Assembly: GCA_023480825.1 (NCBI GenBank)
Contig: JAMCWQ010000013.1
Location: 1 to 38,711 of the forward strand
Length of the DNA: 38,711 nucleotides
Source of the DNA: Chloroflexota bacterium
Lineage (GTDB): Bacteria; Chloroflexota; Chloroflexia; JAMCWQ01
Direction: 5' to 3'
Shown here: piece after piece, positions 25,838-33,227 of the stretch
Numbering within the stretch: position 1 is the first letter of the stretch
Layout: each line of letters opens with the position of its first letter
Made by a program: the position numbers and the translations under genes
The notes under the pieces: generated by a model
Seen by the model: the letters and a program-made list of their open reading frames with translations, nothing else
What the model was told of the DNA's origin: nothing
Databases searched by the model: none

Positions 25838-27231
25838 TTGGACTCCTTTTCCAAGATGTCTTTGCCGTGCATATCTGTAGGAACGTCGACGCCGAGCAAG
25901 CGCAAAGCTGTCGGGGCGCAATCCATAAGCTGTAGACCGGATAGGCGGCGGCTCTCACGGACTGCAGGGCCGCGCAAGACAAATATTCCGTTCTCGGCGT
26001 GGTTGGCGTCATCCGGCCCGGTGTCGTTGTCGAAGATATGAATCTTGCCGTGCCCCACGCTGCCGACGCTTCGCCAATATAGGTCGCCGAAGTAGACGAT
26101 CAGGTCGGGCGGGATGCCCCTTACCTCCCGGTAGATGTCCTGAGGACGAAGGGCCTTTGTGCCGATGGGGTGGCCGTTTTCGTCTGTGATGGCTTCCAGC
26201 TTACGGGCAATCTCACTGCGGACTTTCTCATAGTCCACCGGATCGATCGTCCCCTGCGCCTCTCTTCCCTTCACGTTGAGGAATAGCCGGCCGTAGTAGC
26301 CGCCGGCTCCCCAGGCCATCGTCTTCTCCCAGTTGACCTCTGCCTTTTCCAGCGGCACAACCTTTGGCGGCGCGCTCTTCAGCGTCAGATACCCGTCTTG
26401 CATCAGCCATTCGTTGATGCAGATACCGCCATCCATGCGTTTGGCGCCGTGGTCCGATACCACCATCACATTGGTATCGGAATTAACCATGCTGAGAAGC
26501 ACACCGATTTCCTGGTCGATGTACTTGTAGTAATCGCGGATGGCGTTCTCGTAGCCGTTTCCCGGCTCGTATTTGGGATGCTTGGGATCGAAGTATTTCC
26601 ATAGCCCGTGATGAATGCGGTCTATGCCCATTTCCACGAACATCAGGAAGTCCCATTCCCTGGTCTGCATGAAATGCCGCACGACGGCAAAGCGCTGCCT
26701 CGTCATGGTGTATATGCGCTCGAGAAGGGCGTCCTTGTCTTCTGTGCGGAAGTCATCGACATCGAGTATGTACTTGCCAAAGTGTTTCTCGATTTCATTT
26801 TTCAATTCCGCAGGATAGGTATATTGGCTGTCCGTGCTGGGGGTGAGGAAGCAGGTTATCATCTCCCCGTTCACAGGCTTTGGCGGGTATGTCTGTGGCA
26901 CTCCCACCAGAATCACCTTTTTTCCTGCCCGCGAGAGGATGTCCCAGACGGTATCGGCCTTCACGGAGACGGAAGTGGCGAAGCCCATCTCTTTGTAGGA
27001 GTAGTCGCTCCGGTTGCGAAACCCGTAGAAGCCAAGCTCACCCGGGTCCTTGCCGGTCATCATGCTGGTCCAGGCAGGAACGGTGATCGGCGGGTCGGCG
27101 CTTCGGAGTTCTCCCCAGAGCCCCTCGCCGGCCAGTTTTGATAGATTTGGCAATTGGTCGCGCCACAGCTCGAAAACAAGCTGTGGCGCCGCACAGTCCA
27201 GTCCGATGATCAGAAGCTTGTTATTTTCCAT
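25834..27231 (-). CDS. alkaline-phosphatase-superfamily phosphodiesterase / nucleotide pyrophosphatase
   Basis: A 465-residue metal-dependent hydrolase of the type I phosphodiesterase/nucleotide pyrophosphatase family. Metal and nucleophile landmarks are [13 protein letters not shown] (first Asp), [19 protein letters not shown] (the Thr nucleophile), [13 protein letters not shown] (Asp-His) and [13 protein letters not shown] (His). There is no signal peptide, so it is probably cytoplasmic. It overlaps sat by 11 bp upstream and cysC by 4 bp downstream, so the three genes are tightly coupled. Being between the two sulfate-activating enzymes suggests it acts on APS, PAPS, PAP or pyrophosphate-type products. 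That is inference, since family members hydrolyse many phosphodiesters. Confidence 0.88.
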   Translation of the reverse strand: MENNKLLIIGLDCAAPQLVFELWRDQLPNLSKLAGEGLWGELRSADPPITVPAWTSMMTGKDPGELGFYGFRNRSDYSYKEMGFATSVSVKADTVWDILSRAGKKVILVGVPQTYPPKPVNGEMITCFLTPSTDSQYTYPAELKNEIEKHFGKYILDVDDFRTEDKDALLERIYTMTRQRFAVVRHFMQTREWDFLMFVEMGIDRIHHGLWKYFDPKHPKYEPGNGYENAIRDYYKYIDQEIGVLLSMVNSDTNVMVVSDHGAKRMDGGICINEWLMQDGYLTLKSAPPKVVPLEKAEVNWEKTMAWGAGGYYGRLFLNVKGREAQGTIDPVDYEKVRSEIARKLEAITDENGHPIGTKALRPQDIYREVRGIPPDLIVYFGDLYWRSVGSVGHGKIHIFDNDTGPDDANHAENGIFVLRGPAVRESRRLSGLQLMDCAPTALRLLGVDVPTDMHGKDILEKESK

Positions 27232-28438
27232 TTTGTTCCGTCAACACTCTGGCGACCTCCGGCCGGGTGAATTCTACCGGCAGGTCCTCGCCCGCTTGCA
27301 ACATTTGCCGCACCTTTGTGCCGCTCAGCACGACATGGTCTTCATTACCGTGGGGACAGGTCTTGGCCGAGGCCATTCCCCCGCAGCGGCGACAATAGAA
27401 TGTGTGATCGAAGAAGAGAGGCGTGATCGCCAACTCCTCCGGCGTGAACTCGCGGAAGATGTAGTGAGCATCATAGGTACCGTAGTAATTGCCCACTCCC
27501 GCGTGGTCCCGACCGACAATGAAGTGGGAGCACCCATAGTTCTTGCGGACTATGGCGTGGAAGATGGCCTCTCGTGGCCCAGCATAACGCATAGCAGCGG
27601 GCAATACCGACAACATGGTGCGATTAGCCGGGTAATATCCTTCCAGCAGTACTTCGTAGCACTTCATCCGCGTGCCGGCAGGGATATCATCGCTCTTGGT
27701 TTCGCCGACCAATGGGTGAAGAAGCAGCCCATCCACGATCTCCATGGCACATTTCTGAATGTACTCGTGGGCCCTGTGCACTGGATTGCGCGTCTGGAAG
27801 GCGACCACTGTGTGCCAGTTCCGTTCGGCAAATGCCCATCTCGTTTCGGCGGGCCGGAGGCGATACTCCAGAAAATCCGTGTGCTGCGGCAATTCCAGAA
27901 CGACGACAGGGCCGCCAATCAGGAGTTCACCCTGGCGGTACAGGGCGGCAACGCCGGGATGGGCCTGATCGGTAGTGCGGTAGACCTTCTGGGCTTCCGC
28001 TTCCTTGTCGTAGGTGAAGATTTCCTCGACCTGCATTACGGCCACAATCTCTTGGGACTCGTTGGTCAGGGCGACCGCTTGCCCCTCTCGTACGCCGCCG
28101 AGTTCCACTTTGGAAGTAGACAACGTGATCGGAATGGTCCAGGGCAGGCCGTTGGCAAGGTGCATCTCATCGACGACCTTGCTGTAGTCGGCTTTACCCA
28201 TGAAGCCTTCCAACGGGCTCATGGCACCGGTGGCGATCATCTCCAGGTCGGAGAATTCCCTAGCGTTTAGCTGGAGGCGGTGGAAATGTCCGGCCTGTTC
28301 CAGAAGGTCTGCCTTTGCCGACCGCGAAGCCATGCGGTTGACAAGTGTGCCGCCGTGAGGCGGTATTACTACTGTGTTGGGGTCTAAGTCTGCGAGAGAC
28401 TGGGAATCGTCGAATGCTGCCTGATCGGTTGAGGCCAC
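27221..28438 (-). CDS. sat: sulfate adenylyltransferase (ATP sulfurylase)
   Basis: Makes APS and pyrophosphate from ATP and sulfate, the entry step of sulfate assimilation or dissimilation. The 405-residue homo-oligomeric type has the active-site motif [12 protein letters not shown], with [12 protein letters not shown] and [10 protein letters not shown] downstream. The [17 protein letters not shown] segment (C-x2-C-x8-C-P-H) is the zinc site seen in bacterial and archaeal Sat enzymes. The start is GTG at 28438, with GGAGGAG 6 nt upstream. It is first in the sat-phosphodiesterase-cysC operon, 33 nt or so after a consensus promoter. The pairing with cysC points to assimilation or sulfate-donor (PAPS) synthesis rather than dissimilatory reduction. 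No APS/PAPS reductase is in the window. Confidence 0.96.
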   Translation of the reverse strand: MASTDQAAFDDSQSLADLDPNTVVIPPHGGTLVNRMASRSAKADLLEQAGHFHRLQLNAREFSDLEMIATGAMSPLEGFMGKADYSKVVDEMHLANGLPWTIPITLSTSKVELGGVREGQAVALTNESQEIVAVMQVEEIFTYDKEAEAQKVYRTTDQAHPGVAALYRQGELLIGGPVVVLELPQHTDFLEYRLRPAETRWAFAERNWHTVVAFQTRNPVHRAHEYIQKCAMEIVDGLLLHPLVGETKSDDIPAGTRMKCYEVLLEGYYPANRTMLSVLPAAMRYAGPREAIFHAIVRKNYGCSHFIVGRDHAGVGNYYGTYDAHYIFREFTPEELAITPLFFDHTFYCRRCGGMASAKTCPHGNEDHVVLSGTKVRQMLQAGEDLPVEFTRPEVARVLTEQNGK

Positions 28439-28477
28439 TGTTCACTCCTCCGGCGGTAGTCTGATTTGCCGCGGCGC

Positions 28478-28506
28478 ATTATAACGGGTGGGCAATAATG
28501 AGTCAA
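28478..28506 (-). promoter_or_regulatory. strong sigma-70-type promoter of the sat operon
   Basis: On the minus strand TTGACT (complement of 28501-28506), a 17-bp spacer, then TATAAT (complement of 28478-28483): five of six and six of six matches at ideal spacing. The predicted start is about 33 nt upstream of the GTG codon, so there is no room for a sulfur-responsive riboswitch in the leader. Confidence 0.85.
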
Positions 28507-28598
28507 ATAATGCCTTGCCGGCGCGATAATAGTTGTTTGATAGGTGTAGTTGTTTGCTGGCCGCTACGGCCCACCGGAATCAGGAGGTGAGACGGAAT

Positions 28599-29612
28599 AT
28601 GCCGATTCCCGATATGATGAGGGCAATGGTGTTGGAGAAGCCGGGGCAACCGCTAAGGGCGATGGATGTCCCCGTCCCTCGGCCGGGGCCTGGCCAAGTG
28701 CTGATAAGGGTGCATGCCTGTGGCGTATGCCGGACGGACTTGCACATAATGGACGGCGAGCTGGCACATCCCAAGCTGCCCCTGATCCCCGGCCACGAGA
28801 TTGCCGGGGAAGTGGTGCAGCTTGGAGAGGGAACCACCGCATTCGCCGTTGGAGACCGCGTTGGTGTCCCCTGGCTGGGGTGGACGGATGGCGACTGCCA
28901 CTACTGCCGCAAGGGGCAGGAGAACGTTTGCGATAACGCCCGCTTCACCGGTTACACTCTTGATGGGGGCTACGCTCAATTCACCGTCGCCGATCAACGG
29001 TACTGTTTTCCGCTTCCAGCAGCCTATAGCTATCCCGATGCTGCTCCTCTACTGTGTGCGGGGTTGATCGGCTATCGCTCCTACCGCATGGCCGGCGAGG
29101 ACGTGGAGCGCCTGGGCATCTACGGCTTTGGTGCCGCGGCCCATATCATCGCCCAGGTGGCGGTGCACCAGGGCAAGAAGCTCTATGCTTTCACCCGACC
29201 GGGAGACGAATCCTCCAAGGAGTTTGCCCGCCGCTTGGGAGCAGCATGGGCCGGTGACTCCGACAAGGCGCCGCCGGAGCCTCTCGACGCGGCGCTGATT
29301 TTCGCTCCTGTGGGCGAATTGGTTCCCGCTGCACTACGGGCGACTGCGAAGTGTGGCACCGTGGTCTGCGGGGGCATTCACATGAGCGATATTCCCCGTT
29401 TCGCTTACTCCCTGCTGTGGGGCGAGCGTGTGGTGCGGTCGGTGGCCAACCTGACCCGGCAGGACGGTGAGGAGCTGCTGGCCATAGCGCCGCAGGTGCC
29501 GGTTAAGACCGAGGTCCAGCTCTTCCCACTCGAGCAGGCCAATGAGGCGCTCGACCGTCTACGGCGAGGCCAGATCGAAGGCGCCGCGGTGCTGATCATG
29601 CCAGTGGGATGA
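28599..29612 (+). CDS. zinc-dependent alcohol dehydrogenase, MDR family, with altered structural zinc site
   Basis: A 337-residue cytoplasmic NAD(P)-dependent oxidoreductase. Catalytic zinc ligands are in HACGVCRTDLH (Cys) and LIPGHEIAGEVV (His-Glu). The nucleotide fold is at LGIYGFGAAAHIIAQVA. The structural zinc loop reads GWTDGDCHYCRKGQENVC. The usual first cysteine of the four (as in C-G-x-C-x2-C-x7-C) is Asp, leaving three cysteines, so the structural zinc may be bound differently. The Rossmann glycine motif is GFGAAA rather than GxGxxG with a glycine at the third place. An upstream in-frame ATG at 28533 exists; 28599 is chosen for AGGAGGTGA at 28582-28590. It is divergent from sat. The substrate alcohol is unknown. 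Confidence 0.9.
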   Translation: MPIPDMMRAMVLEKPGQPLRAMDVPVPRPGPGQVLIRVHACGVCRTDLHIMDGELAHPKLPLIPGHEIAGEVVQLGEGTTAFAVGDRVGVPWLGWTDGDCHYCRKGQENVCDNARFTGYTLDGGYAQFTVADQRYCFPLPAAYSYPDAAPLLCAGLIGYRSYRMAGEDVERLGIYGFGAAAHIIAQVAVHQGKKLYAFTRPGDESSKEFARRLGAAWAGDSDKAPPEPLDAALIFAPVGELVPAALRATAKCGTVVCGGIHMSDIPRFAYSLLWGERVVRSVANLTRQDGEELLAIAPQVPVKTEVQLFPLEQANEALDRLRRGQIEGAAVLIMPVG

Positions 29613-29619
29613 CCCGTTG

Positions 29620-30000
29620 TCAACTCTCCGCGGCTGGGCTTCTCCACCGGTAGAGCTGCCAGCCCAACAGTACTCCGCCGATGAAGTAGGATATTGTGAT
29701 ACCGATGTCGTCTCCCTGAGCGGTAGGATCATCGGCCTCTCCGAAGGCCGCGGTAAATGCTTTGATGATGAGAGTAATTACCAACACCGTCAGAGGCACA
29801 AAGGACCGGTGGAACCGGTTGCTACCTACCAAGTACCATCCTACCGCAATGAGGGCCAAAATGGCCACCACAATATCATCAGCCCTGTCCGCCCAATCCG
29901 TCTCGGTGAACGCGACGGCCGCCACAGCGCCGGCCGCTGCCGCTAGCAGTCCGACGCCAAAGAAATTGACGCCCCGATTGACAGCCTCCTGTACTTTCAT
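29620..30000 (-). CDS. small integral membrane protein, unknown function
   Basis: A 126-residue hydrophobic protein with four predicted membrane helices, approximately at residues 13-32 (FGVGLLAAAAGAVAAVAF), 43-60 (IVVAILALIAVGWYLVG), 66-88 (SFVPLTVLVITLIIKAF) and 99-118 (IGITISYFIGGVLLGWQLY). An acidic loop (TETDWADRADD) lies between the first two. No family is recognised. AAGGAG is 6 nt before the ATG. The stop lies 7 bp from the end of the convergent dehydrogenase gene, so the two transcripts must overlap or end inside the neighbouring gene. Confidence 0.7.
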   Translation of the reverse strand: MKVQEAVNRGVNFFGVGLLAAAAGAVAAVAFTETDWADRADDIVVAILALIAVGWYLVGSNRFHRSFVPLTVLVITLIIKAFTAAFGEADDPTAQGDDIGITISYFIGGVLLGWQLYRWRSPAAES

Positions 30001-30433
30001 TTCTGCTCCTTGTTGAAGTCTCCCCTTGAACTGCCGGGGCTAATTGAGCACCCAATTGCCTTGCGAGCACCACCTTGGCGCTGAAAGGCGCTCTTGACAG
30101 AACTGGGCTTACGCCCGATGAGCGGGTGATCCAAGTCGGCCTCATCGTCCGCGGAAGCTTCTGCTACGGCCCGTGCTGTCTCATTCGGGGCCAGTTGTGG
30201 GGACCTGAAGCAACTCCCGTGCCAAGCGGCAATCGGTGGCCGGAAAACTCGCGACACTTCGGCCAATCGTCTCACGGCGACGGGGGCCACCATGTAACCG
30301 CGGCTGCATGGCAGGATCGAGAGGTCTCTTGTCCTTGTTGGCGGTAGACGGGAGTCTGGCCCGAATTATGCCATTACTAGGGGTGTGTTTACTTGACCCT
30401 GACGAGCGCGAGCACAGCAAGGAGGAGTCATAT
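30001..30433. other. 433-bp divergent gap without recognised genes
   Basis: The gap lies between the membrane-protein and FMN-reductase genes. A TTGACA at 30094-30099 has only a poor -10 (GATGAG) 17 bp later. Open frames here have no recognisable protein features. No strong hairpin or riboswitch-like pattern was seen. Its length leaves room for a small RNA, but nothing supports one. Confidence 0.4.
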
Positions 30434-31000
30434 ATGAACGGGCAAGGCTTTCGAATTCTGGGAATCGCCGGCAGCCTGCGAGCCCACTCCTATAATCGTG
30501 GTCTGCTGAGAGCGGCGGCAGAGTTGGCGCCGGATGACGCACGGATCGAAACATTCGATTTGGCTCCCATCCCCCCCTACAATGCGGACGTGGAGGCCCA
30601 AGGGGACCCGGAGCCGGTCCGGGAGCTCAAGAGCAAGATCCACGCGGCCGACGCTTTGCTTATAGCTACACCGGAGTACAACTACTCCATTCCCGGCGTG
30701 TTGAAGAACGCCATCGATTGGGCGTCACGCCCGCCGGAGGGGGCTGTGCTGCGCCACAAGCCGGTAGCCATGATGGGAGCGTCGACTGGAAATTTCGGCA
30801 CCGCCCGCGCTCAGCTGGCCCTCCGCCAGGCCTTCCAGTTCACAAAATCATTTGCCATGCTGGAGCCGGAAGTCTATGTGTTCCGGGCCAGGGAGCGGTT
30901 CGACGCGGAGGGCAACCTCACCGACGAGGACACTCGAGACCGGGTGCGGGCTCTTCTCGAGGCCCTAATCATCTGGACGAACAAGCTGAAGAACGGGTAG
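30434..31000 (+). CDS. NAD(P)H-dependent FMN reductase family protein
   Basis: A 188-residue flavodoxin-like reductase that reduces FMN or quinone/azo/chromate-type acceptors with NAD(P)H in the cytoplasm. The FMN phosphate loop is IAGSLRAHSYNRGLL (about residues 11-25) and the isoalloxazine loop is the family signature ATPEYNYSIPGVLKNAIDW, followed by P-VAMMGAS and GTARAQLALRQ. The length is typical for this family. The frame stays open upstream to 30236, but the ATG at 30434 has GGAGGAG 6 nt upstream and gives the canonical N-terminus. It is monocistronic in appearance, and the electron acceptor is unknown. Confidence 0.92.
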   Translation: MNGQGFRILGIAGSLRAHSYNRGLLRAAAELAPDDARIETFDLAPIPPYNADVEAQGDPEPVRELKSKIHAADALLIATPEYNYSIPGVLKNAIDWASRPPEGAVLRHKPVAMMGASTGNFGTARAQLALRQAFQFTKSFAMLEPEVYVFRARERFDAEGNLTDEDTRDRVRALLEALIIWTNKLKNG

Positions 31001-31071
31001 AGCTGGTAGCTGAGGAAAGAGGCAAGGGGTCAAAGGGCAAAGCGGGGTTGAGGTACACCATTTCCGCATTT

Positions 31072-31242
31072 GTCATTCCGAAAGCCCCGCCTCTTTCCTT
31101 AGACAACTGCTGGCCCTTAGCTGGGCGGGGCTGAGGAATCCGCTCCTGGTAGTGGCCATCCCCAACCGGTTACGGATTCCTCAGTCGCTCCTGCGTTCTT
31201 ACCCCGAACACTTGATGTATCCCCCCGCTCCTTCGGAATGAC
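31072..31242. repeat. nested palindromic (MITE-like) intergenic element
   Basis: Terminal arms GTCATTCCGAA (31072-31082) and TTCGGAATGAC (31232-31242) are exact 11-bp inverted repeats. Inside are AGCCCCGCC/GGCGGGGCT (31083-31091/31124-31132) and CTGAGGAATCCG/CGGATTCCTCAG (31131-31142/31173-31184), also exact. Bounded terminal repeats in a non-coding 171-bp unit suggest a miniature mobile or REP-type element. No flanking target duplication was established. Confidence 0.55.
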
Positions 31243-31346
31243 AACGTTTATCCATTCCCAAAGCCCTAACCCCCTACACACCGATAAGGGGGTATTACGC
31301 ACATGCCGGCGTGAAAGAGTATATGCGGGGGGCTGGTTGCACCGTG

Positions 31347-31376
31347 TTGAATTCCGTGGTATAGGTTTTGCATATT
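31347..31376 (+). promoter_or_regulatory. candidate promoter of the second S41 gene
   Basis: TTGAAT (31347-31352), an 18-bp spacer, then CATATT (31371-31376), each about four of six. The predicted start would leave a leader of roughly 25 nt before the ATG. Confidence 0.45.
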
Positions 31377-31405
31377 GGCTCCGGCAGTTTACTAGACGCA
31401 GGTGA

Positions 31406-32674
31406 ATGATGAATAGACCACGGTTATCCTTCTGGACTGTGCTCGCAGTCTTCGTTGTGGCGATTGTGTTGTTGGGTGGTGGTTTCGGCGCCGGGGTGGC
31501 TCTAGACAGGAACAACATGCTGCCAGGCTCGGTGGCTTTGGAGCCGCAAAGTGTTGCGTCCACCTTCAGCCCCTTTTGGCAGGCCTGGAACATTGTGCGG
31601 CAGGACTACGTGGATAGATCGGCCGTCGACCCGACTAAGCTGACCCAAGGGGCCATCGATGGGATGGTTACATCGCTCGGCGATGTGGACCATTCGCGTT
31701 ACCTCACTGCCAACGAATTGAAGCAGGAACAGGAATCTCTGGCCGGGCAGCTCGAAGGGATCGGCGCGGAAATGGTGCAACAGGCCGGTATGCCGACGAT
31801 CCTGGCTCCGATTGCCGGGTCGCCGGCAGAGCGGGCGGGGCTGCGTCCCGGAGATGTCATCACTCGCGTCAATGGGCAGGATATCAGCGGGCTAAGCCTG
31901 TCACAGGTTGTAAACCTAGTGCGCGGTCCGGCCGGTACCTCGGTGACGCTGACTATTGTGCATAAGGGCTCATCCACGCCGGTTAATGTCACAATTGTCC
32001 GGGCGAAGATCAATGTTCCGACCGTCACTTGGGCGATGCTTCCGGGCACCACTACTGCCGATGTCCTCATCAATCAGTTCGCCCAGGATACGACCGACAA
32101 ACTAGTCTCCGCCATCAAAGACCTCAAGGCAGCGGGAGCGACCTCGATTATTCTCGATCTCCGCAACAACCCAGGTGGTTATGAGGACCAGGCCATCGGG
32201 GTGGCGAGCCAATTTCTGAAGAGCGGAAACGTACTTCTTACGCAGGATGCCACGGGGAAACGGACTCCGACGCCCGTGCAGCCGGGGGGCATCGCTACCG
32301 ACATACCTTTGGTTGTGCTCGTCAATGATGGTACCGCGAGCTCATCGGAGATAGTTGCCGGCGCCATCCAGGATCACAAGCGCGGAGAGCTAGTCGGCAC
32401 CACGACTTTTGGCACCGGCACTCTGCTCTCTACCTTCAATCTGAGCGACGGCTCGGCGCTCTTGCTTGGCACCGCCGAATGGCTCACGCCGAATGGCCGG
32501 GTGATATGGCATAAGGGGATCACGCCGGATATAGTGGTGGACTTGCCACCAAATGCACTACCTCTTATTCCCGAGACAGAGACGAACATGACTCCCCAAC
32601 AGCTGCAGGCAAGCCAGGATACCCAGGTGTTACGGGCCTTAGAAGTTCTGGGCGGCAGCGGTAGCAAATCTTGA
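31406..32674 (+). CDS. S41-family protein lacking the catalytic lysine (probable pseudo-protease)
   Basis: A 422-residue paralogue of the S41 peptidase at 18523. It has an N-terminal membrane helix (about residues 8-30, FWTVLAVFVVAIVLLGGGFGAGVAL), a helical cap, a PDZ domain (APIAGSPAERAGLRPGDVITRVNG) and an S41 core (IILDLRNNPGGYEDQA). The nucleophile Ser312 is present in GTASSSEIVAGAIQD. However, the general-base lysine of TFGKG, 25 residues on, is Thr337: the codons read F-G-T-G, with ACC in place of a lysine codon. The C-terminal part (LLGTAEWLTPNGRVIWHKGITPD) is otherwise intact. It may be catalytically dead, use another base, or act as a PDZ scaffold. ATG codons lie at 31406 and 31409 after AGGTGA; 31409 has the better spacing. 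Confidence 0.9.
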   Translation: MMNRPRLSFWTVLAVFVVAIVLLGGGFGAGVALDRNNMLPGSVALEPQSVASTFSPFWQAWNIVRQDYVDRSAVDPTKLTQGAIDGMVTSLGDVDHSRYLTANELKQEQESLAGQLEGIGAEMVQQAGMPTILAPIAGSPAERAGLRPGDVITRVNGQDISGLSLSQVVNLVRGPAGTSVTLTIVHKGSSTPVNVTIVRAKINVPTVTWAMLPGTTTADVLINQFAQDTTDKLVSAIKDLKAAGATSIILDLRNNPGGYEDQAIGVASQFLKSGNVLLTQDATGKRTPTPVQPGGIATDIPLVVLVNDGTASSSEIVAGAIQDHKRGELVGTTTFGTGTLLSTFNLSDGSALLLGTAEWLTPNGRVIWHKGITPDIVVDLPPNALPLIPETETNMTPQQLQASQDTQVLRALEVLGGSGSKS

Positions 32675-32757
32675 GTGCGCACTTTCCGTTGGGTGGAGGA
32701 GGTAAGTTCGGAATGTAAGTTGTGGTTGAGGAACCATCGCCAATGATGAACGTGAAG

Positions 32758-32766
32758 AGGAGGTGA
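32758..32766 (+). promoter_or_regulatory. full nine-base Shine-Dalgarno of the rhodanese gene
   Basis: AGGAGGTGA at 32758-32766 is a full match to the usual 16S rRNA 3' end. It lies 4 nt before the ATG at 32771, with the GGAGG core 7 nt from it. Such a site argues against the downstream frame being a decayed pseudogene. Confidence 0.75.
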
Positions 32767-32770
32767 AGGA

Positions 32771-33154
32771 ATGCAGGGGAGCCCGTCACTGGACGATGCG
32801 CCTCGCATTGGTTTGTCCGAGGCGGAGGCAAAATTCGAGATGAAGACAGCGGTCTTCGTCGATGTGCGGACCAGCGAGGAATTTGAGCGCTCACACATTC
32901 CGGGAGCGATTTCGATGCCGCTACGGGAGTTTGGCCGCCGGGCTGGTGAGTTACCGCGTGACCGCTCCATCATCTTTTACTGAACCTGAGCGAAAGAGGA
33001 ATACAGCGCCCGGGCGGCGCTGCTGTTGCTAAGACGGGGATTCAGAAACGTGCAAGCACTCAAGGGCGGCCTACACGGTTGGCAAGCAGCAGGTTATCGT
33101 CTTGAGGGCATGCATGCTGAAATCAGGCTGGAAGCCCACCGCGAAGGCCATTAG
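32771..33154 (+). CDS. rhodanese-domain protein, candidate selenoprotein with two in-frame UGA codons (U-T-U active site)
   Basis: Conventional reading stops after 70 residues at FY. The same frame then runs TGA-ACC-TGA and stays open to a TAG at 33152, giving 127 residues. The upstream half has rhodanese landmarks (FVDVRTSEEFERSHIPGAISMPL). The part after the TGAs has the rest of the fold (SARAALLLLRRGF, VQALKGGLHGWQAAGY). The first TGA falls exactly at the catalytic cysteine position (IIFY-U-T-U-AKEEYSARAA), the second two residues later, where a C-x-C variant would have its second cysteine. TGA is a normal stop elsewhere in the window. A perfect hairpin follows at 33004-33022. The expected activity is sulfur or selenium transfer or redox. 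The main alternative is a two-stop pseudogene. No sel genes are in the window. Confidence 0.75.
33004..33022 (+). promoter_or_regulatory. candidate bacterial SECIS hairpin
   Basis: CAGCGCC (33004-33010) pairs exactly with GGCGCTG (33016-33022) around the loop CGGGC. The apical loop begins 27 nt after the first TGA and 21 nt after the second. Bacterial SECIS elements, as I recall them, have a short stem with a G near the start of the loop about 16-37 nt after the UGA; this hairpin satisfies that for both UGAs. Such elements are sequence-variable, so this is a structural match only. Confidence 0.55.
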
Positions 33155-33227
33155 ACGAAAAGCCGGAACCGGCTTTAGTCTTCCTGAAAACGGCTATAGT
33201 TCTCCGGACACCGATAACGAACCATTA

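Larger units (their letters stand above)
31001..31405. other. 405-bp gap holding a nested inverted-repeat element
   Basis: No gene was recognised. Three nested inverted repeats occupy 31072-31242 (annotated separately). A low-complexity AGGGGTCAAAGGGCAAA near 31025 and CATTCCGAAAGCCCCGCCT at 31074-31092 are shared with the gap at 24.9-25.0 kb. The promoter of the second S41 gene is at the right end. Confidence 0.6.

Noticed and set aside
30236-30433. Upstream extension of the FMN reductase frame
   Set aside because: The added residues resemble no part of the family. The ATG at 30434 has GGAGGAG at ideal spacing and gives the normal N-terminus.
32771-32983. A 70-residue truncated rhodanese ending at the first TGA
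   Set aside because: The truncated reading would lose the catalytic loop and the second half of the fold, yet that half is present and intact in the same frame after the TGAs. The read-through reading is preferred, with pseudogene kept as the alternative.
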